The notes below the pieces were generated by a model. It ran no database searches and was not told where the DNA came from. It saw only the letters and a list, made by a program, of their open reading frames with translations. Both the position numbers and the translations under genes were made by a program. Positions 39,378-47,073 of a stretch of DNA of 64,000 nt are shown here, piece by piece (positions within the stretch are counted from its first letter, which is position 1; each line of letters begins with the position of its first letter). Source of the DNA: Holophagales bacterium UBA5704 (GTDB lineage Bacteria > Acidobacteriota > Thermoanaerobaculia > Multivoradales > UBA5704); contig DIHE01000156.1 of assembly GCA_002420005.1 (NCBI GenBank), positions 1-64,000 on the forward strand. Direction: 5' to 3'.

Positions 39378-41573
39378 ATGCACACCCGCCGCCTCGGTAT
39401 CGCCCTTCTCTGCTGCCTCTGCTGCCTCGCCCTCGGCGTTCCGGTCGCCCGGGCAGGCGATCCCGGGGAGGAGCTGCGGACAGCGGCGGGGGCCGGCGAC
39501 GTCGAACGCGTCCGCGCTCTGCTCGCCTCCGGCGTCGCGGTGGACGCTCCAGCCCGCCACGGCCAGACGGCGCTGTTCTTCGCGGCCGGAGAAGGCCACC
39601 TGGAGGTCGCCCGCCTGCTCCTCGAGCACGGCGCGAACGCCGACGTCCACGACGGATTCTTCGGCCAGTCGGCCGTCGACGTAGCGCTCCAGGCCGGCAA
39701 TCGCGAGCTGGTGCGCCTGCTCCTCGACCGCGGCGCCGAGGGCGTCATGGCGGTGCTCGAAACCGCGGTGGCGCAGGACGACCTGGAGCTCGCCCGGATG
39801 GCCCTGGCGACCGGCCGGCTGGAGCCGCTCGACCTGGCGGCGGCACGGCGCGAATCGCAAGGCTCCTCGCAGGCCTTGCGCGACCTGCTCGCGGCGGCCA
39901 CCGCGGCGCCCCGGCAGCATCCGCCCCACCAACCCGGCGCCGAGAAGCTGCGGCAGGCCGCCGGTCTCTACAAGACCGGCAGCGGCGCTCCCGGCCTGAC
40001 CGTGAGCGTCCGCGGGGAAGGCCTGGAGGTGCAATTCCCGGCGAGCCCGGAGAAGATCGCACTCTCGGCGGTCACCCCCGATCGCTTCGACAGTGCCGAC
40101 GGGCGGCTCTCGATCCGTTTCGGCGGCCGGGGCGGACTGATCGAATGGCTGGTCTTCAACCGGGACGGCGAACGCGCGTTCCTCTCCCTCTCCGCCGAGG
40201 AGCCGGCTCCGCTGCGTGCCGCCACGGTTCCCACACCCGCCGCCCCGGCTCCGGCCGACCCGGCCCGCCCCTGGCCCCAGTTCCGCGGTCCCGGAGCGGG
40301 CGGTGTCGGCGACGGCCAAGGGGCACCGGCCTCCTGGAACGTCGCCACCGGGGAAGGCGTCCGCTTCAAGACTCCGATCCCCGGGACCGGGCTGGCCAGC
40401 CCGATCGTCTGGGGCGACCGGATCTACGTCGCGACCGCCGTCTCCGCAAAAGGCGAGACGGCTCTGCGCATCGGGCTCTACGGGGACACCGACTCGATCG
40501 AGGACCGTTCGGAGCACTCGTTCCGGCTCTACGCCCTGGAGACGGCGGGCGGCAAGGTGGTCTGGGAACGCGAGGTCCACCGCGGCGTCCCCGGCGCTCT
40601 GCGGCATCTGAAGTCGAGCCTCGCCAACTCGACCCCGGTGACCGATGGCGAGCGCATCGTGGTGCTCTTCGGCGCCGTCGGCAAGCTCGCCGCCTACGAC
40701 AGGGCCGGGACCCTCCTCTGGCAGCGCGACATCGGCATCCTCGACAGCAACGACCCGCAGTCCGGCACCGCCGAGTGGGGGCACGCCGCCTCGCCCATCC
40801 TCGCCGGCGACCGGGTGATCGTGCAGGCCGACCGGCGCCGCGACTCCTTCCTCGCCGCCTACCGGCTCACCGACGGCACCGAGATCTGGCGCGTCGCCCG
40901 CAGCGAGCCCTCCACCTGGTCCACACCCACCCTGGTGACCTCGCCGGCCGGCGAGGAGCTGGTGGTCAACGGGCCGACCATCCGCGGCTACGACCCGAAA
41001 TCCGGCGCCGAGCTCTGGCGGCTCGGGCCGAATTCCGAGGTGGTGGTCTCAACCCCGCAGGCGGGCGACGGCCTGATCTTCGTCACCGCGGGCTACCCGC
41101 CGATCCGCCCGCTGTTTGCGATCCGCCCGGGCTCGAGAGGCGACCTGACGCTGCCCGAGGGGAAGCAGAGCAGCCCGTCGGTCGCCTGGAGCCACAGCCG
41201 CGGCGGCACCTACATCCCGACCCCCATCCTCTACCGCGGGTTCTTCCACACCTGCAACAACAACGGCATCTTCACCACCTACCGCGCGGCGACCGGTGAG
41301 CTGCTGTCCACCCTGCGGCTGAGCAACGCCGGGATCTCCGTCTCGGCCTCCCCGGTGGCCGCCGACGGCCGGCTCTACGTCTTCGGCGAAGACGGCCAGG
41401 CCTACGTGCTGGCGTCGGGAGCGGAGCCGGTCCTCCTCGGCACCTGGCCGATGGGGGAGCCGGTGATGGCCACCCCGGCGATCTCCGGCGGCCTCCTGGT
41501 GGTGCGCACCCTCGGCCATGTCGTGGGACTGGAGGCTGCGGAGGGCAAGAAGGAAGCGGCGGCGGCTCGCTGA
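39378..41573 (+). CDS. Exported ankyrin-repeat/PQQ-like beta-propeller fusion protein
   Basis: 731 residues from the ATG at 39378 (TTG 39366, better placed for the AAAGGAGC ribosome site, adds four residues). Signal peptide, then ankyrin repeats (about 25-110: [40 protein letters not shown]), a linker domain, and an eight-bladed PQQ-like propeller (about 290-720) with [36 protein letters not shown] and [19 protein letters not shown]. There are no quinone-binding enzyme signatures, so it is likely a binding or scaffold protein in the periplasm. The domain pair is unusual. Possibly translated with the upstream permease. Confidence 0.88.
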   Translation: MHTRRLGIALLCCLCCLALGVPVARAGDPGEELRTAAGAGDVERVRALLASGVAVDAPARHGQTALFFAAGEGHLEVARLLLEHGANADVHDGFFGQSAVDVALQAGNRELVRLLLDRGAEGVMAVLETAVAQDDLELARMALATGRLEPLDLAAARRESQGSSQALRDLLAAATAAPRQHPPHQPGAEKLRQAAGLYKTGSGAPGLTVSVRGEGLEVQFPASPEKIALSAVTPDRFDSADGRLSIRFGGRGGLIEWLVFNRDGERAFLSLSAEEPAPLRAATVPTPAAPAPADPARPWPQFRGPGAGGVGDGQGAPASWNVATGEGVRFKTPIPGTGLASPIVWGDRIYVATAVSAKGETALRIGLYGDTDSIEDRSEHSFRLYALETAGGKVVWEREVHRGVPGALRHLKSSLANSTPVTDGERIVVLFGAVGKLAAYDRAGTLLWQRDIGILDSNDPQSGTAEWGHAASPILAGDRVIVQADRRRDSFLAAYRLTDGTEIWRVARSEPSTWSTPTLVTSPAGEELVVNGPTIRGYDPKSGAELWRLGPNSEVVVSTPQAGDGLIFVTAGYPPIRPLFAIRPGSRGDLTLPEGKQSSPSVAWSHSRGGTYIPTPILYRGFFHTCNNNGIFTTYRAATGELLSTLRLSNAGISVSASPVAADGRLYVFGEDGQAYVLASGAEPVLLGTWPMGEPVMATPAISGGLLVVRTLGHVVGLEAAEGKKEAAAAR

Positions 41574-41610
41574 GGTGGGCGGGGGGAGCTTACGTAAACC
41601 GCACCCTACG

Positions 41611-41710
41611 CCGGGCATGAATGCCCGGGCTATCAGCAGCGCCGTCTGAAGACGGCTTCAAGCCCCGTTCACGGGGCGCCGTTGCTAGCCCGGCGATTCA
41701 TCGCCGGGCG
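41611..41710. repeat. REP-like dispersed element, copy 2
   Basis: Same four-hairpin layout as 26271-26370: CCGGGCATGAATGCCCGG, GCCGTCTGAAGACGGC, GCCCCGTTCACGGGGC and CCCGGCGATTCATCGCCGGG. Hairpins 2 and 3 changed on both arms together, so the pairing is conserved. Confidence 0.85.
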
Positions 41711-41821
41711 AAGAGGCCCGAGCCGACGCAGTTATTTCATGACGAGCCCTATGAGCCTCCCAGCATCCTCACGCCCCGGCGCGGGCCTCGCGCGCCCTGG
41801 CGCAGATCCTCCACGCGGGGC

Positions 41822-42232
41822 CTACGCCGCGCTTGGCGCCAGCACCCGAAGGCCGTGCCCCGCCGCCGCCGTGGCCAGGTTCGAGTCGTAAACCGCAATC
41901 GCCCCCAGATCGGCGCCCAACGAAAGGGCGGAGGCCAGGTGGATGGCGTCAAGGGAGCGCACGATCCGCGGCTCCAGCCGGGCTGCCGCACCGAGGACGT
42001 CGCCGTCGATTCGCAGCAAGTGAAGGCCGGCCAGAACCTCTTCTGCCCGCCGTTCGGCCGCCGGATGTGAGGTCGCGCGGCGCACCGCGCGGGTCACCTC
42101 GACGCGAGCCAGCTCGCTGCTGACACAGCTCCGCCAGCTTGAAAGGCTCGCCAGCAGGGCTTCCGTCTCCGCCTCAGGCAGGACGAGCTTCACCAGAGCC
42201 GAGGAGTCCAGGTACAGAACCTCCCCTCCCAT
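41822..42232 (-). CDS. vapC: VapC-type PIN-domain toxin
   Basis: 136 residues. YLDSSALVKL with the first catalytic Asp, SSELARVEV with the Glu, RSLDAIHLASAL with the middle Asp and YDSNLATAAAGHGL with the last Asp complete a PIN active site, so the RNase is probably functional. The gene begins 5 bp after the stop of its antitoxin gene. Confidence 0.92.
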   Translation of the reverse strand: MGGEVLYLDSSALVKLVLPEAETEALLASLSSWRSCVSSELARVEVTRAVRRATSHPAAERRAEEVLAGLHLLRIDGDVLGAAARLEPRIVRSLDAIHLASALSLGADLGAIAVYDSNLATAAAGHGLRVLAPSAA

Positions 42233-42237
42233 CCGGA

Positions 42238-42516
42238 TCAGTCCTCCTCCCGCTGCGCCGCGAGGGCTTCCGAAACCGGCATCTCCAAGGGGAGCTGCGG
42301 GGGCATCCCCAGCCCTGCGAGGTCCAGGCGAGCCGGCAGGATACGGCCTTCGGCAATCAGCCGCTCCAGCGCCGAGCCCCGGCTCGGCAGCGGCCCGAGG
42401 ACGGCGACCGGGAGGTTGTGCTCCGTGACCTCGAAACTCTTGCCTTCGTTGACCAGCCGCAGGTAACGGCTGAGGTTCTGCCGCAGCTCCCGAACACCGA
42501 CTCGCTGTTGGTTCAT
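42238..42516 (-). CDS. VapB/Phd-type antitoxin
   Basis: 92 residues. MNQQRVGVRELRQNLSRYLR followed by VNEGKSFEVTEHNLPVAVLGPL is the classic Phd/YefM-type DNA-binding N-terminus; the C-terminal acidic helix that contacts the toxin follows. It should repress its operon via sites upstream; TTGTAGCACAGGGTAGCAC at 42532-42550 is a candidate. Confidence 0.9.
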   Translation of the reverse strand: MNQQRVGVRELRQNLSRYLRLVNEGKSFEVTEHNLPVAVLGPLPSRGSALERLIAEGRILPARLDLAGLGMPPQLPLEMPVSEALAAQREED

Positions 42517-42531
42517 CGCGCCGCTCCCATC

Positions 42532-42552
42532 TTGTAGCACAGGGTAGCACAA
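42532..42552 (-). promoter_or_regulatory. Candidate VapB operator
   Basis: GTAGCAC occurs twice, 10 bp apart (42534 and 42544), framed by TTGT and ACAA, 16 bp upstream of the antitoxin start. Direct half-sites one helical turn apart fit cooperative repressor binding. Confidence 0.4.
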
Positions 42553-42811
42553 TGGTCGGGTGCAACCGGGGGGTCCCGCCCCGCAAGGCCCCGCAAGGCC
42601 GTTGCCGTGTCCGAAGTCGCGAGGCAATCAACGAGAATTCGGTACCACGGCCTGCTGCGGGTAGTTGATCGGCTCTTCGGGCGTGGCAGCGCGTTGACTC
42701 GGAGAGGAACGGCACGTACATTGAGCAAGCCCACTCCCCGCCGAGGCGCACGGGCAGAGGAGGAAGCCGGCTCGAAAGCACCGGGCGTGCGATACAGGCC
42801 AGGGGCGAAAA
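42553..42811. other. Gene-less gap with a copied DJ-1 gene tail
   Basis: No intact gene. Bases about 42639-42700 match the 3' end of the DJ-1/PfpI gene at 44448-44510 (for instance CGGCCTGCTGCGGGTAGTTG), reading PINYPQQAVVPNSR on the minus strand before the same stop. The sequence next to it is unrelated. Confidence 0.7.
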
Positions 42812-42996
42812 GGCCCCGGAGGGGCCGAAAGCATGTAGCCCGGGGCCAGAGCGAAGCGGCGGCCCCGGGTAAAGAGGAATCATTGATTCCAAGCCCCCGG
42901 AGGGGGCGGCAGCCAAACCATGCGCGGCCGATTCTGCTGCCGTCCCCTCCGGGGACTTGAAAAACAAAAACGTGATCCCGGCGCCCCTCACGGGGC
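42812..42996. repeat. Cluster of GC-rich hairpins (structured intergenic repeat)
   Basis: At least five strong hairpins in 185 bp: GGCCCCGGAGGGGCC (42812), GCCCGGGGCC with GGCCCCGGGT (42838-42870), GCCCCCGGAGGGGGC (42893), GTCCCCTCCGGGGAC (42942) and GCCCCTCACGGGGC (42983), plus a short A-rich spacer. It looks like a decayed composite of dispersed repeats rather than a gene. Confidence 0.7.
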
Positions 42997-43019
42997 TCGA
43001 CGTTGAGGGCGGTTGAGCC

Positions 43020-43403
43020 ATGGTCAACGGTTCGGCACATCACCAGGTCGCCCGGCTCCTGAGGGCGCTCGCCTCCGACGACCAGACCGGCTTCGTGCTG
43101 GCGGAGCTCAACGACCTCCTGACCGGCCTCACCTCCGAGGATCTCCCGATCGCCGTGGCGCAGGCGGACCTGACCGGACTCACCCCGTACCTTCGAAACT
43201 ATGTGGCGGCGATGGTGGAGCTCGCCGCCCACCGGCGGGGCGTACCGCCCCCCTCCTGGGTGCGCGACGTCGAGCCGCTGGAAATGGAGCCGCGGTTCGC
43301 CTCGCCCCTGGCAGGACTGCGGTTGCACCTGCTGCGCGCGGCACCGGTCCCCTTCAAACGTCGCAACATCTTCATCGACTCATCGATCGGTGATCGCGTG
43401 TAA
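43020..43403 (+). CDS. Small partner protein of a nucleotidyltransferase
   Basis: 127 residues, acidic and helical (LNDLLTGLTSEDLPIAVAQ), ending KRRNIFIDSSIGDRV. Proteins of this type are found directly upstream of DUF6036-like nucleotidyltransferases. The 2-bp gap to the next gene supports one operon. Likely the other half of a toxin-antitoxin-like pair, roles unassigned. Confidence 0.6.
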   Translation: MVNGSAHHQVARLLRALASDDQTGFVLAELNDLLTGLTSEDLPIAVAQADLTGLTPYLRNYVAAMVELAAHRRGVPPPSWVRDVEPLEMEPRFASPLAGLRLHLLRAAPVPFKRRNIFIDSSIGDRV

Positions 43404-43405
43404 CG

Positions 43406-43933
43406 ATGGCCCCCACCTACCTCACCCGGGCGGACATGCTGCGCCTCTTCGATCTGCTCAATGCGGAGCTGGCCGCCGAGGACGTGCAGGGCGAGCTCTA
43501 TCTGGTCGGTGGCGCTGTGATGTGCCTGGCCCTCGCCGCCCGGCACGCGACGCGGGACGTGGATGGTTACTTCCGGCCCACCGGAGCCATCCGCGAGGCG
43601 GCCGGCCGGGTCGCCGCCCAAGCTGACGTTCCGGCCGACTGGCTCAACGACGCGGTGAAGGGGTTTCTGAGCCCGCAGGGCGATTTCGATGCCTACCTTG
43701 ACCTCGACCACCTGAAGGTCTTCGTGGCACGGCCGGCCTACCTGCTGGCCATGAAGTGTGCCGCCATGCGGCTGGGTGAGGAGTTCCAGGATCTCGCCGA
43801 TGTCCGGTTCCTGCTCAACCACCTGAACATCACCCGTGTCGAAGACGCCTTGAACGTCGTCACCCGCTACTTCGATGCGGAGCGCCTGCCCCCCAAGACC
43901 CGCCTTGCCCTGGAGGAGCTGTTGCCGGGCTGA
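43406..43933 (+). CDS. Nucleotidyltransferase-fold (DUF6036-like) protein
   Basis: 175 residues. ELYLVGGAVMCLALAARHAT followed by RDVDGYF is the GG...T.DVD nucleotidyltransferase signature, and LKVFVARPAYLLAMKCAAMR is the conserved C-terminal helix. Family members are predicted AbiEii/MNT-like enzymes in two-gene modules that add nucleotides to a target. Ends in a terminator. Confidence 0.8.
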   Translation: MAPTYLTRADMLRLFDLLNAELAAEDVQGELYLVGGAVMCLALAARHATRDVDGYFRPTGAIREAAGRVAAQADVPADWLNDAVKGFLSPQGDFDAYLDLDHLKVFVARPAYLLAMKCAAMRLGEEFQDLADVRFLLNHLNITRVEDALNVVTRYFDAERLPPKTRLALEELLPG

Positions 43934-43940
43934 CATCTCG

Positions 43941-43962
43941 GCCGGGCCTTCGGCCCATTTTT
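43941..43962 (+). terminator. Intrinsic terminator of the nucleotidyltransferase operon
   Basis: GGGCC-TTC-GGCCC followed by ATTTTT, 8 bp after the stop codon. Confidence 0.8.
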
Positions 43963-43970
43963 CATTGACT

Positions 43971-43987
43971 GCCGGCGAGACGCCGGC
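43971..43987. repeat. Short hairpin repeat (GCCGGCGAGACGCCGGC)
   Basis: Perfect stem GCCGGCG/CGCCGGC with a three-base loop, followed by GCTCCC. Of a kind that is dispersed in many GC-rich genomes; only one clear copy here. Confidence 0.5.
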
Positions 43988-44019
43988 GCTCCCAGGGGGC
44001 GCAGGCGGGGCCTCCGGGG

Positions 44020-44123
44020 CCACCCGGTACTCTGCTCGGCCGGCGCCTCATGCCGCGCGAGCAGCGGTTGCACGCCCTCCTGATCACCAGGCGGCGGAGT
44101 CTGGCAGAGACGTGCTGAGCCAA
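44020..44123 (-). pseudogene. Remnant of an HNH-endonuclease gene
   Basis: Directly downstream of the 69-residue antitoxin-like gene the minus strand reads HVSARLRRLVIRRACNRCSR, close to the N-terminus of the HNH proteins that normally accompany it (xYVSxxLRRLVxxRAxxRCEYC), but the second Cys is lost. The next frame then gives HEAPAEQSTG, resembling HEADHIxAEQHGG with a deletion. The gene is broken by frameshift and truncation. Confidence 0.5.
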
Positions 44124-44136
44124 GGTCGTACGCCGG

Positions 44137-44346
44137 TCAGGCTCGTTGGGTCCGCAGCTTCAGGAGGGACAGCAGCTCAGCCAAGTCGACGAGACCCTCC
44201 GCTTCCCGCCGCTCCTCAACGGTCAGTTCCTCACCTCGGTCCTGGCGATCGAGAAGGCCGTGCAGACGATCGTCGACGCCTCGCGGGAGCTGAAAACGGT
44301 CGAGGTCGTCGGGGAGCTCGAGCTTGACGAGAACTTGTTGCGACAT
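44137..44346 (-). CDS. Small antitoxin-like protein
   Basis: 69 residues: MSQQVLVKLELPDDLDRFQL, then RLHGLLDRQDRGEELTVEER and AEGLVDLAELLSLLKLRTQR. This is a family of small helical proteins found just upstream of HNH endonuclease genes. The partner is present only as a remnant, so this may be an orphan antitoxin. Confidence 0.7.
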   Translation of the reverse strand: MSQQVLVKLELPDDLDRFQLPRGVDDRLHGLLDRQDRGEELTVEERREAEGLVDLAELLSLLKLRTQRA

Positions 44347-44442
44347 GCAGGCCCTTTCAAGAGTGGTCCGCCGAGCCCTCATTCTACACCGCGATCCCCG
44401 CCTCGCCTCCTCCACCCGTCTGGTGCTGGAGGCGGCGCAGGA

Positions 44443-45174
44443 TCACCGAGAGCTCGGTACCTCGGCCTGCTGCGGGTAGTTGATCGGCTGTTCGGGGTCG
44501 CGGTGCCAGTCGTACTCGGCGGACAGAGCCGCTGCTTCGGCGACGGCACGCCCGGCGAGGCGCTTGACCAGATAGAAGCCCATGTCGGTCCCCGAGGAGA
44601 CGCCCGCGGAGGTGACGTAGTGGCCCGCATCCACCCAGCGCGAGACGTTGTCCCACAGGACGCGCGAACCGAAGCCGGTCACCCATGCAAAGGCCGCGTG
44701 ATTCGTGGCGGCCGGCTTGCCGTCGAGGACTCCGGCAGCCGCGAGGATCGCGGCACCGGTGCAGACGGACGTCATGAGCGTGACCCGCTCGTCCATCGAC
44801 CGGACCCACTGGAGAAGCTCTCTCTTCTCGGCAGGATGATCGTCGCCGAGAAGGGCGTACACCCCGGCGCCCCCGGGGATCATCAACAGATCGATCTTCT
44901 CTTCGAGCGCCTCATCGCGAAAAAAGTCCGGTGCCACCCGTGGACCGTTGAAACTCTTCACCGGTGCCGGCGCCGCTCCTGCCGAGCCCGACTTGCACTG
45001 GTTTGCAATGAGCACCACCTCGAACGGGTACGGCGGGTCGCCGAAGTAGCTCGTGCCGATGAAACGCGCAATGCTGAACGCCTGGATGAACCCCCACACG
45101 TCGATCGGCTCGAAGTTGTCGAACACCAGAATACCGATCCGCAGCGTGCGGGGAAAAGGACTCGACTCATGCAT
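44443..45174 (-). CDS. DJ-1/PfpI-family protein
   Basis: 243 residues from the ATG at 45174 (AGGAGG upstream). IGILVFDNFEPIDVWGF, IDLLMIPGGAGVYALL, and MTSVCTGAAILAAAGVL with the nucleophilic Cys, followed by GFGSRVLWDNVSRWVDAG, put it near isonitrile hydratase InhA/GATase1-like proteins of DJ-1 type. Catalytic triad seems intact. The last codons (PINYPQQAEVPSSR) exist as a second copy near 42640-42700. Confidence 0.9.
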   Translation of the reverse strand: MHESSPFPRTLRIGILVFDNFEPIDVWGFIQAFSIARFIGTSYFGDPPYPFEVVLIANQCKSGSAGAAPAPVKSFNGPRVAPDFFRDEALEEKIDLLMIPGGAGVYALLGDDHPAEKRELLQWVRSMDERVTLMTSVCTGAAILAAAGVLDGKPAATNHAAFAWVTGFGSRVLWDNVSRWVDAGHYVTSAGVSSGTDMGFYLVKRLAGRAVAEAAALSAEYDWHRDPEQPINYPQQAEVPSSR

Positions 45175-45217
45175 GGCGACGACCTCCTGGTTCTCGGCTC
45201 TTGGAAAACCCGCGCGC

Positions 45218-46903
45218 TCAGCCCGGATAGATGACCACACGGCGGTACGGCTCCTCTCCCTTGCTCTCCGAGGTGAGGCCGTAGCGCTCGATGATCTGGT
45301 GCTGCAGGCGGCGCAGGTAGTTGTTGCGGGGGGGCAGCTCGACGGGACGGCCCTGGTCCAGGGCTTCGTCGATCGCGTCCTCGACCTCGCGCAGGGCTTC
45401 CTCGTCCTGGGCGCGCACGTCGATGACGCCGAAGTGGGCGCGCACGAAGGTCTCCATCTGGGCCAGGGTGTTGCTCTTGAGGACGTGCACGGGGACGCCC
45501 TTGTCCAGGGCGTCCTTCAGGCGCCGGGGCTGGCGGCGCTCCTGGGCCTTGAGCGTCACCACCAGGTCGGCCTCGTCCAGGTCGTCCACCAGGATGGCGG
45601 AGACGCGCATCTTGCGCAGGGCGCGCTCCATCTTGTCGCGGCTGACGGCGTAGGCGTAGAGGCGGACGACCTTGCCGCGCGGCGGACGCTGAGCGAGGGT
45701 CGGCGGCTCGTCGTGGCCCGGCTCGGGGGCCGGGGTGGCCGGGACGGTGAGCGATTCCTCCCACCAGGGGGAGCCGCCGCGGACCTTGCGGCCGTTGCGG
45801 CGCGGCACCTCGCCGCGCCGGGGCTCCGGGCCGTTGCGGGCGCTGCGGCCCGGTCCCGGAGGGCGTCGGGGCAGCTCGGGAAGCGGGGGCGCCTGCTGGA
45901 TCTCGACACCGCCGTCCGCGGTGCGGGTGCGCAGCTCCGGCCGCGGCGGCACCTCGCGCAGGAGATGGTCCACCACCTCGCCGAGCTCGCGGTGGACGGC
46001 CAGTCGGTCCTTGTCCTGGATCTCGACCAGGACGTCGAAGGTCGGCGGCGCGCGGCGCTCCAGGACGGTCTTCTGGGTACCGCGGCGGCGCGCCTCCTCG
46101 TCCGACAGGGTGACCGCCTGGATGCCCCCCACCAGGTCGGAAAGCGTGGGGTTCTGCAGCAGGTTGTCGAGCGTGATGCCGTGCGCGGTCGCGATGAGCT
46201 GGACGCCGCGCTCGGCGATGGTGCGCGCCGCCATCGCCTCGGCGGCGGTGCCGATCTCGTCGATCACGATCACCTGCGGCATGTGGTTCTCGACCGCCTC
46301 GATCATCGTCGCGTGCTGCTCCTCGGGCGTCGGCACCTGCATGCGCCGGGCGCGGCCGATCGCCGGATGCGGGATGTCGCCGTCCCCGGCGATCTCGTTC
46401 GAGGTGTCGACCACGATCACCCGCTTGCCGAGGTCGTCGGCGAGGACGCGCGCCGCTTCGCGCAGCAGCGTCGTCTTGCCGACCCCGGGACGGCCGAGGA
46501 GGAGGAGCGAACGGCCCGACTCGATGACGTCGCGCAGGATGTCCACCGTGCCGTAGACCGCGCGGCCGACACGGCAGGTCAGGCCGACCACGTCGCCGAC
46601 CCGGTTGCGCAAAGCGGAGATGCGATGGAGGGTGCGGGCGATGCCGGCCCGGTTGTCCTTGCCGAAGCGGCCGATGCGCTCGACGACATGCGCCAGCTCC
46701 TCGCGCTCCACCGGCCGCTCGTCGATCCTCTCGCCGCGGTCGGCGAAGCGGATCTCCGGCAGCCGCCCCAGGTCGAGCACGATCTCCAGGATGGCTCCGC
46801 GATCCGGCCGCGCCTCGACCCCCCGTCGAAGACGCTCCGGCAGGACCGCCAGCAGCAGCTCCAGCTCATCCGCCGTCTGTCCCCGTTTCGCTCGTGCCTT
46901 CAC
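45218..46903 (-). CDS. AAA ATPase with R3H nucleic-acid-binding domain
   Basis: 561 residues from a GTG at 46903 with ribosome site AGGAGG. The N-terminal region precedes a SpoIIIAA/Ycf45-type ATPase (Walker A GRPGVGKTT, Walker B VIVIDEIGT, then TAHG). A long Pro/Arg-rich linker leads to a second domain (YAYAVSRDKMERALRKM, ILVDDLDEADLVVTLK) and a C-terminal R3H domain (LPPRNNYLRRLQHQIIERYG, then EPYRRVVIYP). Homologues are widespread in cyanobacteria and related phyla and are thought to bind single-stranded nucleic acid. Upstream promoter region is shared with the large secreted nuclease gene. Confidence 0.92.
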   Translation of the reverse strand: MKARAKRGQTADELELLLAVLPERLRRGVEARPDRGAILEIVLDLGRLPEIRFADRGERIDERPVEREELAHVVERIGRFGKDNRAGIARTLHRISALRNRVGDVVGLTCRVGRAVYGTVDILRDVIESGRSLLLLGRPGVGKTTLLREAARVLADDLGKRVIVVDTSNEIAGDGDIPHPAIGRARRMQVPTPEEQHATMIEAVENHMPQVIVIDEIGTAAEAMAARTIAERGVQLIATAHGITLDNLLQNPTLSDLVGGIQAVTLSDEEARRRGTQKTVLERRAPPTFDVLVEIQDKDRLAVHRELGEVVDHLLREVPPRPELRTRTADGGVEIQQAPPLPELPRRPPGPGRSARNGPEPRRGEVPRRNGRKVRGGSPWWEESLTVPATPAPEPGHDEPPTLAQRPPRGKVVRLYAYAVSRDKMERALRKMRVSAILVDDLDEADLVVTLKAQERRQPRRLKDALDKGVPVHVLKSNTLAQMETFVRAHFGVIDVRAQDEEALREVEDAIDEALDQGRPVELPPRNNYLRRLQHQIIERYGLTSESKGEEPYRRVVIYPG

Positions 46904-46998
46904 GGCGCTCCTCCTCGGCTCCAGGCTAACCGAAAGCCCGGCCACAGGAAACCCCGACCCTGTCACGGTCGCGTCACCCTTTTTCCCCCAAACCCGAG

Positions 46999-47004
46999 TA
47001 GACT
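46999..47004 (+). promoter_or_regulatory. -10-like box (TAGACT) of the secreted nuclease gene
   Basis: TAGACT lies 69 bp before the ATG at 47074, in the same GAGTAGACTT / GGGTAGACTT context as the box at 51714. Confidence 0.4.
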
Positions 47005-47073
47005 TCTCCGCAAATCTGTCCGTCCCGCCCGGCCGCCTTCCGCCGGGTTGCATCCTCCAAGGGGATCTCCAAC

